Assembly (NCBI GenBank): GCA_023053545.1
Contig: JAKZAN010000068.1
Span: 1-64,000, forward strand
Source: Lepidurus packardi
Taxonomy: Eukaryota > Arthropoda > Branchiopoda > Notostraca > Triopsidae
Length of the DNA: 64,000 nt
Reading direction: 5' to 3'
A program made the position numbers and the translations under genes. Numbering within the stretch: the first letter of the stretch is position 1; each line of letters opens with the position of its first letter. The notes beneath the pieces were generated by a model that was given only the letters and a program-made list of their open reading frames with translations, was not told the DNA's origin and searched no databases. Of the stretch, positions 1 to 13,468 are shown in pieces.

Positions 1-460
1 TTCCTTTCGGACTGAATTAAATCCTTACGGACTGAACTTATTCCTTACGGGCTGAATTAATTCCTTACGGACTGAATTAATTCCTTACGGACTGAATTAA
101 TACCTTACGGACTGAATTACATCCTTACGGACAGAATTAATTCCTTACGGACTGAATTAATTCCTTACGGACTGAATTAATTCCTTACGGACTGAATTAG
201 TTCCTTACGGACTGAATTAATTCCTTACGGACTGAATTAATACCTTACGGACTGAATTAAATCCTTACGGACTGAATTAATTCATTACGGACTGAATTAA
301 TTCATTACGGACTTAATTAAATCCTTACAGACTGAATTAATTCCTTATGGACTTAATAAATTCCGTAAGGAATGAATGAATTAATTACGGACTGAATTAA
401 TTCCTTACGGACTGAATTAATTCCTTACTGACTGAATTAATTCCTTACGGACTGAATTAA

Positions 461-2152
461 TTCCTTACGGGCTGAATTAATTCCTTACTGACTGAATTAA
501 TTCCTTACGGACTGAATTAATTCCTTACGGACTGAATTAATTCCTTACGGACTGAATTAAATCCTTACGGACTGAAATGATTCCTTACGGACTGAATTAA
601 TACCTTACGGACTGAATTAAATCCTTACGGACTGAAATAATTCCTTACGGACTGAATTAATTCCTTACGGACTGAAATAATTCCTTACTGACTGAATTAA
701 TTCCTTACGGACTGAATTAATTCCTTACGGACTTAATTAATTCCTTACGGACTGAATTAATTCATTACGGACTTAATTAAATCCTTACAGACTGAATTAA
801 TTCCTTATGGACTTATTTAATTCCGTAAGAAATGAATGAATTAATTAGGGACTGAAATAATTCCTTACGGACTGAATTAATTCCTTACGGACTGAATTAA
901 TTCCTTACGGACTGAATTAATTTCATACGGACTGAATTAATTCATTACGGACTTAATTAATCGATTACGGACTGAATTAATTCCTTACGTACTGAACTTA
1001 TTCCTTACGGACTGAATTAATTCCTTACGGACTGAATTAGTTCCTTACGGACTGAATTAATTCCTTACTGACTGAATTAATTCCTTACGTACTGAATTAA
1101 TAAATTACGGACTGAATTATTTCCATACGTACTGAAGTTATTCCTTACGTACTGAAGTTATTCCTTACGGACTGAATTAATTCCTTAATTAATTCCTTAC
1201 GGACTGAGTTAATTTCATACGGACTTAATTAATTCATTACGGACTTAATTAATCGATTACGGACTGAATTAATTCCTTACGTACTGAACTTATTCCTTAC
1301 GGACTGAATTAATTCCTTACGGACTGAATTAATTCCTTACGGACTGAATTAATACCTTACGGACTGAATTAAATCCTTACGGACTGAATTAATTCCTTAC
1401 GGACTGAATTAATTCCTTACGTACTGAATTAATAAATTACGGACTGAATTATTTCCTTACGTACTGAAGTTATTCCTTACGGACTGAATTAATTCATTAC
1501 GGACTTAATTAAATCCTTACAGACTAAATTAATTCCTTATGGACTTAATTAATACCGTAAGGAATGAATTAATTAATTACGGACTGAAATAATTCCTTAC
1601 GGACTGAATTAATTCCTTACGGACTTAATTAATTCCTTACGGACTGAATTAATACCTTACGGACTGAATTAATTCCTTACGGGCTGAATTAATTCCTTAC
1701 TGACTGAATTAATTCCTTACGGACTGAATTAATTCCTTACGGACTGAATTAATTCCTTACGGACTGAATTAAATCCTTACGGACTGAAATGATTCCTTAC
1801 GGACTGAATTAATACCTTACGGACTGAATTAAATCCTTACGGACTGAAATAATTCCTTACGGACTGAATTAATTCCTTACGGACTGAAATAATTCCTTAC
1901 TGACTGAATTAATTCCTTACGGACTGAATTAATTCCTTACGGACTTAATTAATTCCTTACGGACTGAATTAATTCATTACGGACTTAATTAAATCCTTAC
2001 AGACTGAATTAATTCCTTATGGACTTATTTAATTCCGTAAGAAATGAATGAATTAATTACGGACTGAAATAATTCCTTACGGACTGAATTAATTCCTTAC
2101 GGACTGAATTAATTCCTTACGGACTGAATTAATTTCATACGGACTGAATTAA
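461..2152 (+). repeat. Duplicated segment, 1212-bp spacing
   Basis: Bases 461-940 match 1673-2152. Both copies begin with a GGGCTG unit and contain the private marker CCGTAAGAAATGAATGAA (821 and 2033). They end just after a TTTCATACGG unit (921 and 2133), where the next unit differs. The spacing of 1212 equals 60 monomers plus one 12-bp unit, the one at 1181. Confidence 0.88.
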
Positions 2153-2532
2153 TTCCTTACGTACTGAACTTATTCCTTACGGACTGTATTAATTCCTTAC
2201 GGACTGAATTAATACCTTACGGACTGAATTAAATCCTTACGGACTGAATTAATTCCTTACGGACTGAATTAATTCCTTACGTACTGAATTAATAAATTAC
2301 GGACTGAATTATTTCCTTACGTACTGAAGTTATTCCTTACGGACTGAATTAATTCATTACGGACTTAATTAAATCCTTACAGACTAAATTAATTCCTTAT
2401 GGACTTAATTAATACCGTAAGGAATGAATTAATTAATTACGGACTGAAATAATTCCTTACGGACTGAATTAATTCCTTACGGACTTAATTAATTCCTTAC
2501 GGACTGAATTAATACCTTACGGACTGAATTAC
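1333..2532 (+). repeat. Duplicated segment, 860-bp spacing
   Basis: Bases about 1333-1672 match about 2193-2532, including a TAAATTACGG unit, an AATTATTTCC unit, ACGTACTGAAGTTA and the variant marker TACCGTAAGG (1553 and 2413). The spacing is 43 monomers. The copy interleaves with the 1212-bp duplication, showing at least two successive exchange events in the first 3 kb. Confidence 0.8.
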
Positions 2533-2972
2533 ATCCTTACGGACAGAATTAATTCCTTTCGGACTGAATTAAATCCTTACGGACTGAACTTATTCCTTAC
2601 GGGCTGAATTAATTCCTTACGGACTGAATTAATTCCTTACGGACTGAATTAATACCTTACGGACTGAATTACATCCTTACGGACAGAATTAATTCCTTAC
2701 GGACTGAATTAATTCCTTACGGACTGAATTAATTCCTTACGGACTGAATTAGTTCCTTACGGACTGAATTAATTCCTTACGGACTGAATTAATACCTTAC
2801 GGACTGAATTAAATCCTTACGGACTGAATTAATTCATTACGGACTGAATTAATTCATTACGGACTTAATTAAATCCTTACAGACTGAATTAATTCCTTAT
2901 GGACTTAATTAATTCCGTAAGGAATGAATGAATTAATTACGGACTGAATTAATTCCTTACGGACTGAATTAA

Positions 2973-3680
2973 TTCCTTAATTAATTCCTTACGGACTGAG
3001 TTAATTTCATACGGACTGAATTAATTCATTATGGACTTAATTAATCGATTACGGACTGAATTAATTCCTTACGTACTGAACTTATTCCTTACGGACTGAA
3101 TTATATCCTTACGGACTGAATTAATTCCTTACGGACTGAATTAATTCCTTACGGACTGAATTAATACCTTACGGACTGAATTACATCCTCACGGACAGAA
3201 TTAATTCCTTACGGACTGAATTAATTCCTTACGGACTGAATTAGTTCCTTACGGACTGAATTAATTCCTTACGGACTGAATTAATACCTTACGGACTGAA
3301 TTAATTCCTTACGGACTGAATTAATTCCTTACGGTCTGAATTAATTCATTACGGACTTAATTCAATCCTTACAGACTGAATTAATTCCTTATGGACTTAA
3401 TTAATTCCGTAAGGAATGAATTAATTAATTACGGACTGAATTAATTCCTTACGGACTGAATTAATTCCTTAATTAATTCCTTACGGACTGAGTTAATTTC
3501 ATACGGACTGAATTAATTCATTACGGACTTAATTAATCGATTACGGACTGAATTAATTCCTTACGTACTGAACTTATTCCTTACGGACTGAAATATATCC
3601 TTACGGACTGAATTAATTCCTTACGGACTGAATTAATTCCTTACGGACTGAATTAATACCTTACGGACTGAATTAAATCC
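2973..3680 (+). repeat. Short 492-bp module repeat
   Basis: The stretch after the 12-mer at 2973 is repeated after the 12-mer at 3465. Both read ACTGAGTTAA, TTTCATACGG, TTCATTA(C/T)GGACTT, TCGATTACGG, ACGTACTGAACTTA, then a unit running into ATATCC. Similarity holds for about 200 bp and then the copies part (ACATCC versus AAATCC). The spacing is 24 monomers plus one 12-mer. Confidence 0.8.
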
Positions 3681-3956
3681 TTACGGACTGAAATAATTCC
3701 TTACGGACTGAATTAATTCCTTACGGACTGAATTAATTCCTTACTGACTGAATTAATTCCTTACGGACTGAATTAATTCCTTACGGACTTAATTAATTCC
3801 TTACGGACTGAATTAATTCATTACGGACTTAATTAAATCCTTACAGACTGAATTAATTCCTTATGGACTTATTTAATTCCGTAAGGAATGAATTAATTAA
3901 TTACGGACTGAAATAATTCCTTACGGACTGAATTAATTCCTTACGGACTGAATTAA

Positions 3957-5476
3957 TTCCTTACGGACTGAATTAATTTCATACGGACTGAATTAATTCA
4001 TTACGGACTTAATTAATCGATTACGGACTGAATTAATTCCTTACGTACTGAATTAATTCCTTACGGACTGAATTAATTTCATACGGACTGAATTAATTCA
4101 TTACGGACTGAATTAATCGATTACGGACAGAATTAATTCCTTACGTACTGAACTTATTCCTTACGGACTGAATTAATTCCTTACGGACTGAATTAATTCC
4201 TTACGGACTGAATTAATACCTTACGGACTGAATCAATTCCTTACTGACTGAATTAATTCCTTACGTACTGAAAAAATCCATTACGGACTGAATTATTTCC
4301 TTACGTACTGAAGTTATTCCTTACGTACTGAAGTTATTCCTTACGGACTGAATTAATTCATTACGGACTTAATTAAATCCTTACAGACTAAATTAATTCC
4401 TTATGGACTTAATTAATTCCGTAAGGAATGAATTAATTAATTACGGACTGAAATAATTCCTTACGGACTGAATTAATTCCTTACGGACTTAATTAATTCC
4501 TTACGGATTGAATTAATTCCATACGGACTGAATTAATTCCTTACTGACTGAATTAATTCCTTACGGACTGAATTAATTCCTTACGGGCTGAATTAATTCC
4601 TTACGGACTGAATTAATTCCTTACGGACTGAATTAAATCCTTACGGACTGAAATGATTCCTTACGGACTGAATTAATACCTTACGGACTGAATTAAATCC
4701 TTACGGACTGAATTAATTCCTTACGGACTGAATTAATTTCATACGGACTGAATTAATTCATTACGGACTTAATTAATCGATTACGGACTGAATTAATTCC
4801 TTACGTACTGAATTAATTCCTTACGGACTGAATTAATTTCATACGGACTGAATTAATTCATTACGGACTGAATTAATCGATTACGGACAGAATTAATTCC
4901 TTACGTACTGAACTTATTCCTTACGGACTGAATTAATTCCTTACGGACTGAATTAATTCCTTACGGACTGAATTAATACCTTACGGACTGAATCAATTCC
5001 TTACTGACTGAATTAATTCCTTACGTACTGAAAAAATCCATTACGGACTGAATTATTTCCTTACGTACTGAAGTTATTCCTTACGTACTGAAGTTATTCC
5101 TTACGGACTGAATTAATTCATTACGGACTTAATTAAATCCTTACAGACTAAATTAATTCCTTATGGACTTAATTAATTCCGTAAGGAATGAATTAATTAA
5201 TTACGGACTGAAATAATTCCTTACGGACTGAATTAATTCCTTACGGACTTAATTAATTCCTTACGGATTGAATTAATTCCATACGGACTGAATTAATTCC
5301 TTACTGACTGAATTAATTCCTTACGGACTGAATTAATTCCTTACGGGCTGAATTAATTCCTTACGGACTGAATTAATTCCTTACGGACTGAATTAAATCC
5401 TTACGGACTGAAATGATTCCTTACGGACTGAATTAATACCTTACGGACTGAATTAAATCCTTACGGACTGAAATAA
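3957..5476 (+). repeat. Tandem duplication, 760-bp period
   Basis: Bases 3957-4716 and 4717-5476 are adjacent copies of a 38-monomer module. Shared rare variants include TCGATTACGGACAG, the A-run unit ACTGAAAAAATCCATTACGG, GAATCAATTCC and a marker unit (4417 and 5177). No 12-bp unit lies inside, so the period is an exact multiple of 20. Confidence 0.92.
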
Positions 5477-6808
5477 TTCCTTACGGACTGAATTAATTCC
5501 TTACGGACTGAAATAATTCCTTACTGACTGAATTAATTCCTTACGGATTGAATTAATTCCTTACGGACTGAATTAATTCCTTACGGACTTAATTAATTCC
5601 TTACGGACTGAATTAATTCATTACGGACCTAATTAAATCCTTACAGACTGAATTAATTCCTTATGGACTTATTTAATTCCGTAAGGAATGAATTAATTAA
5701 TTACGGACTGAAATAATTCCTTACGGACTGAATTAATTCCTTACGGACTGAATTAATTCCTTACGGACTGAATTAATTTCATACGGACTGAATTAATTCA
5801 TTACGGACTTAATTAATCGATTACGGACTGAATTAATTCCTTACGTACTGAACTTATTCCTTACGGACTGTATTAATTCCTTACGGACTGAATTAATACC
5901 TTACGGACTGAATTAAATCCTTACGGACTGTATTAATTCCTTACGGACTGAATTAATACCTTACGGACTGAATTAAATCCTTACGGACTGAATTAATTCC
6001 TTACGGACTGAATTAGTTCCTTACGGACTGAATTAATTCCTTACTGACTGAATTAATTCCTTACGTACTGAATTAATAAATTACGGACTGAATTATTTCC
6101 ATACGTACTGAAGTTATTCCTTACGTACTGAAGTTATTCCTTACGGACTGAATTAATTCATTACGGACTTAATTAAATCCTTACAGACTAAATTAATTCC
6201 TTATGGACTTAATTAATTCCGTAAGGAATGAATTAATTAATTACGGATTGAATTAATTCCTTACGGACTGAATTAATTCCTTAATTAATTCCTTACGGAC
6301 TGAGTTAATTTCATACGGACTTAATTAATTCATTACGGACTTAATTAATCGATTACGGACTGAATTAATTCCTTACGTACTGAACTTATTCCTTACGGAC
6401 TGAATTAATTCCTTACGGACTGAATTAATTCCTTACGGACTGAATTAATACCTTACGGACTGAATTAAATCCTTACGGACTGAATTAATTCCTTACGGAC
6501 TGAATTAATTCCTTACGTACTGAATTAATAAATTACGGACTGAATTATTTCCTTACGTACTGAAGTTATTCCTTACGGACTGAATTAATTCATTACGGAC
6601 TTAATTAAATCCTTACAGACTAAATTAATTCCTTATGGATTTAATTAATACCGTAAGGAATGAATTAATTAATTACGGACTGAAATAATTCCTTACGGAC
6701 TGAATTAATTCCTTACGGACTTAATTAATTCCTTACGGACTTAATTAATTCCTTACGGACTGAATTAATTCCTTACGGACTGAATTAGTTCCTTACGGAC
6801 TGAATTAA

Positions 6809-6846
6809 TTCTTTAAGATTGATTGAATTCCTTTCTCACTGAATAA
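6809..6846 (+). repeat. Paired 19-bp units, copy 1
   Basis: Two diverged 19-bp units lie side by side: TTCTTTAAGATTGATTGAA (6809-6827) and TTCCTTTCTCACTGAATAA (6828-6846). Together they shift the array by 2 bp. This is the most diverged unit type in the window. A unit of 21 bp (6867-6887, TTTCTTTACGG) follows closely and partly restores the phase. Confidence 0.95.
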
Positions 6847-8127
6847 TTCCTTACGGACTGAATGAATTTCTTTACGGACTGAATGAATTCCTTACTGACT
6901 GAATTAATTTCTTACGGACTGAATTAATTCCTTACGGACTGAATTAATTCCTTACGGAGTGAATTAATTCCTTACGGACTGAATTAATACCTTACGGACT
7001 GAATTACATCCTCACGGACAGAATTAATTCCTTACGGACTGAATTAATTCCTTACGGACTGAATTAATTCCTTACGGACTGAATTAATTCCTTACGGACT
7101 GAATTAATACCTTACGGAATGAATTAAATCCTTACGGACTGAATTAATTCCTTACGGACTGAATTAATTCCTTACGGACTGAATTAATTCCTTACGGACT
7201 GAATGAATTCCTTACGGACTGAATGAATTCCTTACGGACTGAATTAATTTCATACGGACTGAATTAATTCATTACGGACTTAATTAATCCATTACGGACT
7301 GAATTAATTCATTACGGACTGAATTAATTCCTTACGTACTGAACTTATTCCTTACGGACTGAATTAATTCCTTACGGACTGAATTAATTCCTTACGGACT
7401 GAATTAATTCCTTACGGACTGAATTAATTCCTTACGGACTTAATTAATTCCTTACGGACTGAATTAATTCATTACGGACTTAATTAAATCCTTACAGACT
7501 GAATTAATTCCTTATGGACTTATTTAATACCGTAAGGAATGAATTAATTAATTACGGACTGAAATAATTCCTTACGGACTGAATTAATACCTTACGGACT
7601 GAATTAATTCCTTACGGACTGAATTAATTTCATACGGACTGAATTAATTCATTACGGACTTAATTAATCGATTACGGACTGAATTAATTCCTTACGTACT
7701 GAACTTATTCCTTACGGACTGAATTAATTCCTTACGGACTGAATTAATTCCTTACGGACTGAATTAATACCTTACGGACTGAATTAAATCCTTACGGACT
7801 GAATTAATTCCTTACGGACTGAATTAATTCCTTACGTACTGAATTAATAAATTACGGACTGAATTATTTCCTTACGTACTGAAGTTATTCGTTACGGACT
7901 GAATTAATTCATTACGGACTTAATTAAATCCTTACAGACTAAATTAATTCCTTATGGACTTAATTAATTCCGTAAGGAATGAATTAATTAATTACGGACT
8001 GAAATAATTCCTTACGGACTGAATTAATTCCTTACGGACTTAATTAATTCCTTACGGACTTAATTAATTCCTTACGGACTGAATTAATTCCTTACGGACT
8101 GAATTAGTTCCTTACGGACTGAATTAA

Positions 8128-8165
8128 TTCTTTAAGATTGATTGAATTCCTTTCTCACTGAATAA
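8128..8165 (+). repeat. Paired 19-bp units, copy 2
   Basis: Same two 19-bp units as at 6809, here 8128-8146 and 8147-8165. They lie 1319 bp from the first pair, and surrounding units, including a GGAGTGAA unit at 6948 and 8266, are duplicated with them. The 21-bp unit that follows copy 1 is an ordinary 20-mer here. Confidence 0.93.
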
Positions 8166-8565
8166 TTCCTTACGGACTGAATGAATTCCTTACGGACTGA
8201 ATGAATTCCTTACTGACTGAATTAATTTCATACGGACTGAATTAATTCCTTACGGACTGAATTAATTCCTTACGGAGTGAATTAATTCCTTACGGACTGA
8301 ATTAATACCTTACGGACTGAATTACATCCTCACGGACAGAATTAATTCCTTACGGACTGAATTAATTCCTTACGGACTGAATTAATTCCTTACGGACTGA
8401 ATTAATTCCTTACGGACTGAATTAATACCTTACGGAATGAATTATATCCTTACGGACTGAATTAATTCCTTACGGACTGAATTAATTCCTTACGGACTGA
8501 ATGAATTCCTTACGGACTGAATGAATTCCTTACGGACTGAATTAATTCCTTACGGACTGAATTAA

Positions 8566-9720
8566 TTTCATACGGACTGAATTAATTCATTACGGACTTA
8601 ATTAATCGATTACGGACTGAATTAATTCCTTACGTACTGAATTAATTCCTTACGGACTGAATTAATTTCATACGGACTGAATTAATTCATTACGGACTTA
8701 ATTAATCGATTACGGACAGAATTAATTCCTTACGTACTGAACTTATTCCTTACGGACTGAATTAATTCCTTACGGACTGAATTAATTCCTTACGGACTGA
8801 ATTAATACCTTACGGACTGAATCAATTCCTTACTGACTGAATTAATTCCTTACGTACTGAATTAATTCCTTACGGACTGAATTAATTTCTTACGGACTGA
8901 ATGAATTCCTTACGGACTGAATTAATTCCTTACGGACTGAATTAATTCCTTACGGACTGAATGAATTCCTTACGGACTGAATGAATTCCTTACGGACTGA
9001 ATTAATTTCATACGGACTGAATTAATTCATTACGGACTTAATTAATCGATTACGGACTGAATTAATTCCTTACGTACTGAATTAATTCCTTACGGACTGA
9101 ATTAATTTCATACGGACTGAATTAATTCATTACGGACTTAATTAATCGATTACGGACAGAATTAATTCCTTACGTACTGAACTTATTCCTTACGGACTGA
9201 ATTAATTCCTTACGGACTGAATTAATTCCTTACGGACTGAATTAATACCTTACGGACTGAATCAATTCCTTACTGACTGAATTAATTCCTTACGTACTGA
9301 ATTAATTCCTTACGGACTGAATTAATTTCTTACGGACTGAATGAATTCCTTACGGACTGAATTAATTCCTTACGGACTGAATTAATTCCTTACGGACTGA
9401 ATGAATTCCTTACGGACTGAATGAATTCCTTACGGACTGAATTAATTTCATACGGACTGAATTAATTCATTACGGACTTAATTAATCGATTACGGACTGA
9501 ATTAATTCCTTACGTACTGAATTAATTCCTTACGGACTGAATTAATTTCATACGGACTGAATTAATTCATTACGGACTTAATTAATCGATTACGGACAGA
9601 ATTAATTCCTTACGTACTGAACTTATTCCTTACGGACTGAATTAATTCCTTACGGACTGAATTAATACCTTACGGACTGAATCAATTCCTTACTGACTGA
9701 ATTAATTCCTTACGTACTGA
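8566..9720 (+). repeat. Tandem 440-bp higher-order repeat, about 2.6 copies
   Basis: A 22-monomer module starts with TTTCATACGG at 8566, 9006 and 9446. Each copy has two TCGATTACGG units, the second being TCGATTACGGACAG (8706, 9146, 9586), then ACGTACTGAACTTA and GAATCAATTCC. The third copy has one fewer consensus unit and then changes to the AAAAATCC module. This is the shortest clear higher-order period in family A. Confidence 0.92.
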
Positions 9721-10005
9721 AAAAATCCATTACGGACTGAATTATTTTCTTACGTACTGAAGTTATTCCTTACGTACTGAAGTTATTGCTTACGGACTGA
9801 ATTAATTCATTACGGACTTAATTAAATCCTTACAGACTAAATTAATTCCTTATGGACTTAATTAATTCCGTAAGGAATGAATTAATTAATTACGGACTGA
9901 AATAATTCCTTACGGACTGAATTAATTCCTTACGGACTTAATTAATTCCTTACGGACTTAATTAATTCAATACAGACTGAATTAGTTCTTTACGGACTGA
10001 ATTAA

Positions 10006-10043
10006 TTATTTAAGATTGATTGAATTCCTTTCTCACTGAATAA
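10006..10043 (+). repeat. Paired 19-bp units, copy 3
   Basis: Units TTATTTAAGATTGATTGAA (10006-10024) and TTCCTTTCTCACTGAATAA (10025-10043). The TTATTT start is a private change shared only with the copy at 11204, which puts these two in one lineage. The upstream units CAATACAGACT and TTCTTTACGG are also shared. Confidence 0.93.
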
Positions 10044-11203
10044 TTCCTTACGGACTGAATGAATTCCTTACGGACTGAATGAATTCCTTACGGATTGAAT
10101 TAATTCCATACGGACTGAATTAATTCCTTACTGACTGAATTAATTCCTTACGGACTGAATTAATTCCTTACGGGCTGAATTAATTCCTTACTGACTGAAT
10201 TAATTCCTTACGGACTGAATTAATTCCTTACGGACTGAATTAATTCCTTACGGACTGAATTAAATCCTTACGGACTGAAATGATTCCTTACGGACTGAAT
10301 TAATACCTTACGGACTGAATTAAATCCTTACGGACTGAAATAATTCCTTACGGACTGAATTAATTCCTTACGGACTGAAATAATTCCTTACTGACTGAAT
10401 TAATTCCTTACGGACTGAATTAATTCCTTACGGACTGAATTAATTCCTTACGGACTTAAATAATTCCTTACGGACTGAATTAATTCATTACGGACTTAAT
10501 TAAATCTTTACAGACTGAATTAATTCCTTATGGACTTATTTAATTCCGTAAGGAATGAATGAATTAATTACGGACTGAAATAATTCCTTACGGACTGAAT
10601 TAATTCCTTACGGACTGAATTAATTCCTTACGGACTGAATTAATTTCATACGGACTGAATTAATTCATTACGGACTTAATTAATCGATTACGGACTGAAT
10701 TAATTCCTTACGTACTGAATTAATTCCTTACGGACTGAATTAATTTCATACGGACTGAATTAATTCATTACGGACTTAATTAATCGATTACGGACAGAAT
10801 TAATTCCTTACGTACTGAACTTATTCCTTACGGACTGAATTAATTCCTTACGGACTGAATTAATACCTTACGGACTGAATCAATTCCTTACTGACTGAAT
10901 TAATTCCTTACGTACTGAAAAAATCCATTACGGACTGAATTATTTCCTTACGTACTGAAGTTATTCCTTACGTACTGAAGTTATTCCTTACGGACTGAAT
11001 TAATTCATTACGGACTTAATTAAATCCTTACAGACTAAATTAATTCCTTATGGACTTAATTAATTCCGTAAGGAATGAATTAATTAATTACGGACTGAAA
11101 TAATTCCTTACGGACTGAATTAATTCCTTACGGACTTAATTAATTCCTTACGGACTTAATTAATTCAATACAGACTGAATTAGTTCTTTACGGACTGAAT
11201 TAA

Positions 11204-11241
11204 TTATTTAAGATTGATTGAATTCCTTTCTCACTGAATAA
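11204..11241 (+). repeat. Paired 19-bp units, copy 4
   Basis: Exact counterpart of the pair at 10006, lying 1198 bp downstream (58 ordinary units plus two 19-mers), with the same TTATTT start and the same preceding units. It belongs to the 1198-bp tandem duplication. Confidence 0.93.
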
Positions 11242-12533
11242 TTCCTTACGGACTGAATGAATTCCTTACGGACTGAATGAATTCCTTACGGATTGAATTA
11301 ATTCCATACGGACTGAATTAATTCCTTACTGACTGAATTAATTCCTTACGGACTGAATTAATTCCTTACGGGCTGAATTAATTCCTTACTGACTGAATTA
11401 ATTCCTTACGGACTGAATTAATTCCTTACGGACTGAATTAATTCCTTACGGACTGAATTAATTCCTTACGGACTTAATTAATTCCTTACGGACTGAATTA
11501 ATTCATTACGGACTTAATTAAATCTTTACAGACTGAATTAATTCCTTATGGACTTATTTAATTCCGTAAGGAATGAATTAATTAATTACGGACTGAAATA
11601 ATTCCTTACGGACTGAATTAATTCCTTACGGACTGAATTAATTCCTTACGGACTGAATTAATTTCATACGGACTGAATTAATTCATTACGGACTTAATTA
11701 ATCGATTACGGACTGAATTAATTCCTTACGTACTGAACTTATTCCTTACCGACTGTATTAATTCCTTACGGACTGAATTAATACCTTACGGACTCAATTA
11801 AATCCTTACGGACTGAATTAATTCCTTACGGACTGAATTAGTTCCTTACGGACTGAATTAATTCCTTACTGACTGAATTAATTCCTTACGTACTGAATTA
11901 ATAAATTACGGACTGAATTATTTCCTTACGTACTGAAGTTATTCCTTACGTACTGAAGTTATTCCTTACGGACTGAATTAATTCATTACGGACTTAATTA
12001 AATCCTTACAGACTAAATTAATTCCTTATGGACTTAATTAATTCCGTAAGGAATGAATTAATTAATTACGGATTGAATTAATTCCTTACGGACTGAATTA
12101 ATTCCTTAATTAATTCCTTACGGACTGAGTTAATTTCATACGGACTTAATTAATTCATTACGGACTTAATTAATCGATTACGGACTGAATTAATTCCTTA
12201 CGTACTGAACTTATTCCTTACGGACTGAATTAATTCCTTACGTACTGAATTAATAAATTACGGACTGAATTATTTCCTTACGTACTGAAGTTATTCCTTA
12301 CGGACTGAATTAATTCATTACGGACTTAATTAAATCCTTACAGACTAAATTAATTCCTTATGGACTTAATTAATTCCGTAAGGAATGAATTAATTAATTA
12401 CGGACTGAAATAATTCCTTACGGACTGAATTAATTCCTTACGGACTTAATTAATTCCTTACGGACTTAATTAATTCCTTACGGACTGAATTAATTCCTTA
12501 CGGACTGAATTAGTTCCTTACGGACTGAATTAA

Positions 12534-12571
12534 TTCTTTAAGATTGATTGAATTCCTTTCTCACTGAATAA
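12534..12571 (+). repeat. Paired 19-bp units, copy 5
   Basis: TTCTTTAAGATTGATTGAA (12534-12552) and TTCCTTTCTCACTGAATAA (12553-12571), of the original TTCTTT type seen at 6809 and 8128. The next unit carries TTACAGACTG, a private change. The next pair lies 897 bp downstream. Confidence 0.93.
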
Positions 12572-12911
12572 TTCCTTACAGACTGAATGAATTCCTTACG
12601 GACTGAATGAATTCCTTACTGACTGAATTAATTTCTTACGGACTGAATTAATTCCTTACGGACTGAATGAATTCCTTACGGACTGAATGAATTCCTTACG
12701 GACTGAATTAATTTCATACGGACTGAATTAATTCATTACGGACTTAATTAATCCATTACGGACTGAATTAATTCATTACGGACTGAATTAATTCCTTACG
12801 TACTGAACTTATTCCTTACGGACTGAATTAATTCCTTACGGACTGAATTAATTTCTTACGGACTGAATTAATTCCTTACGGACTGAAATATTTCCTAACG
12901 GACTGAATTAA

Positions 12912-12950
12912 TTCTTTAGGATTGATTGAATTCCTTTCTTACTGAATTAA
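12912..12950 (+). repeat. Diverged CTTTAGGATTGATTG unit, copy 1
   Basis: A 19-bp unit TTCTTTAGGATTGATTGAA (12912-12930) followed by a 20-bp TTCCTTTCTTACTGAATTAA (12931-12950). It resembles the AAGATTG pairs but the second unit is full length and carries TTACTG instead of TCACTG. It is preceded by TTCCTAACGG at 12892. Confidence 0.93.
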
Positions 12951-13430
12951 TTCCTTACGGACTGAAATAATTCCTTACGGAGTGAATTAATTCCTTACGG
13001 ACTGAATTAATTCCTGACGGACTGAATTAATTCCTTACGGACTGAATTAATTCCTTACGGACTGAATTAATTCATTACGGAATGAATTAAATCCTTACGG
13101 ACTGAATTAATTCCTTACGGACTGAATTAATTCCTTACGTACTGAATTAATAAATTACGGACTGAATTATTTCCTTACGTACTGAAGTTATTCCTTACGG
13201 ACTGAATTAATTCATTACGGACTTAATTAAATCCTTACAGACTAAATTAATTCCTTATGGACTTAAATAATTCCGTAAGTAATGAATTAATTAATTACGT
13301 ACTGAAATAATTCCTTACGGACTGAATTAATTCCTTACGGACTTAATTAATTCCTTACGGACTTAATTAATTCCTTACGGACTGAATTAATTCCTTACGG
13401 ACTGAATTAGTTCCTTACGGACTGAATTAA

Positions 13431-13468
13431 TTCTTTAAGATTGATTGAATTCCTTTCTCACTGAATAA
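13431..13468 (+). repeat. Paired 19-bp units, copy 6
   Basis: Last of the six AAGATTG-type pairs: 13431-13449 and 13450-13468, with the usual GAATTAGTTCC unit two places before it. No AAGATTG-type pair occurs downstream, so this type is confined to family A. Confidence 0.93.

Larger units (their letters stand above)
1..2972 (+). repeat. Duplicated segment, 2552-bp spacing
   Basis: Bases 1-420 reappear at 2553-2972. Both copies share the unusual order TTCCTTTCGG, ATCCTTACGGACTGAACTTA, GGGCTG, then an ACATCC unit, an ACGGACAG unit and a GAATTAG unit, and both end with a CCGTAAGG marker (361 and 2913). I saw one clear difference just before that marker: ACTTAATAAA in the first copy, ACTTAATTAA in the second. 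Beyond 420 and 2972 the copies diverge; the second runs straight into a 12-bp unit. The first copy starts exactly at the window edge, so the duplication probably extends left of it. Confidence 0.9.
9446..11461 (+). repeat. Tandem duplication, 1198-bp period
   Basis: Bases 9446-10263 match 10644-11461. Both copies contain TCGATTACGGACAG, the A-run unit AAAAATCCATTACGG, a marker unit (9866 and 11064), a CAATACAGACT unit and the TTATTT-type 19-bp pair (10006 and 11204). After 11461 the second copy lacks about nine units (counterpart of about 10264-10443), including AAATGATTCC, and then resumes with the marker at 11562. Confidence 0.92.
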
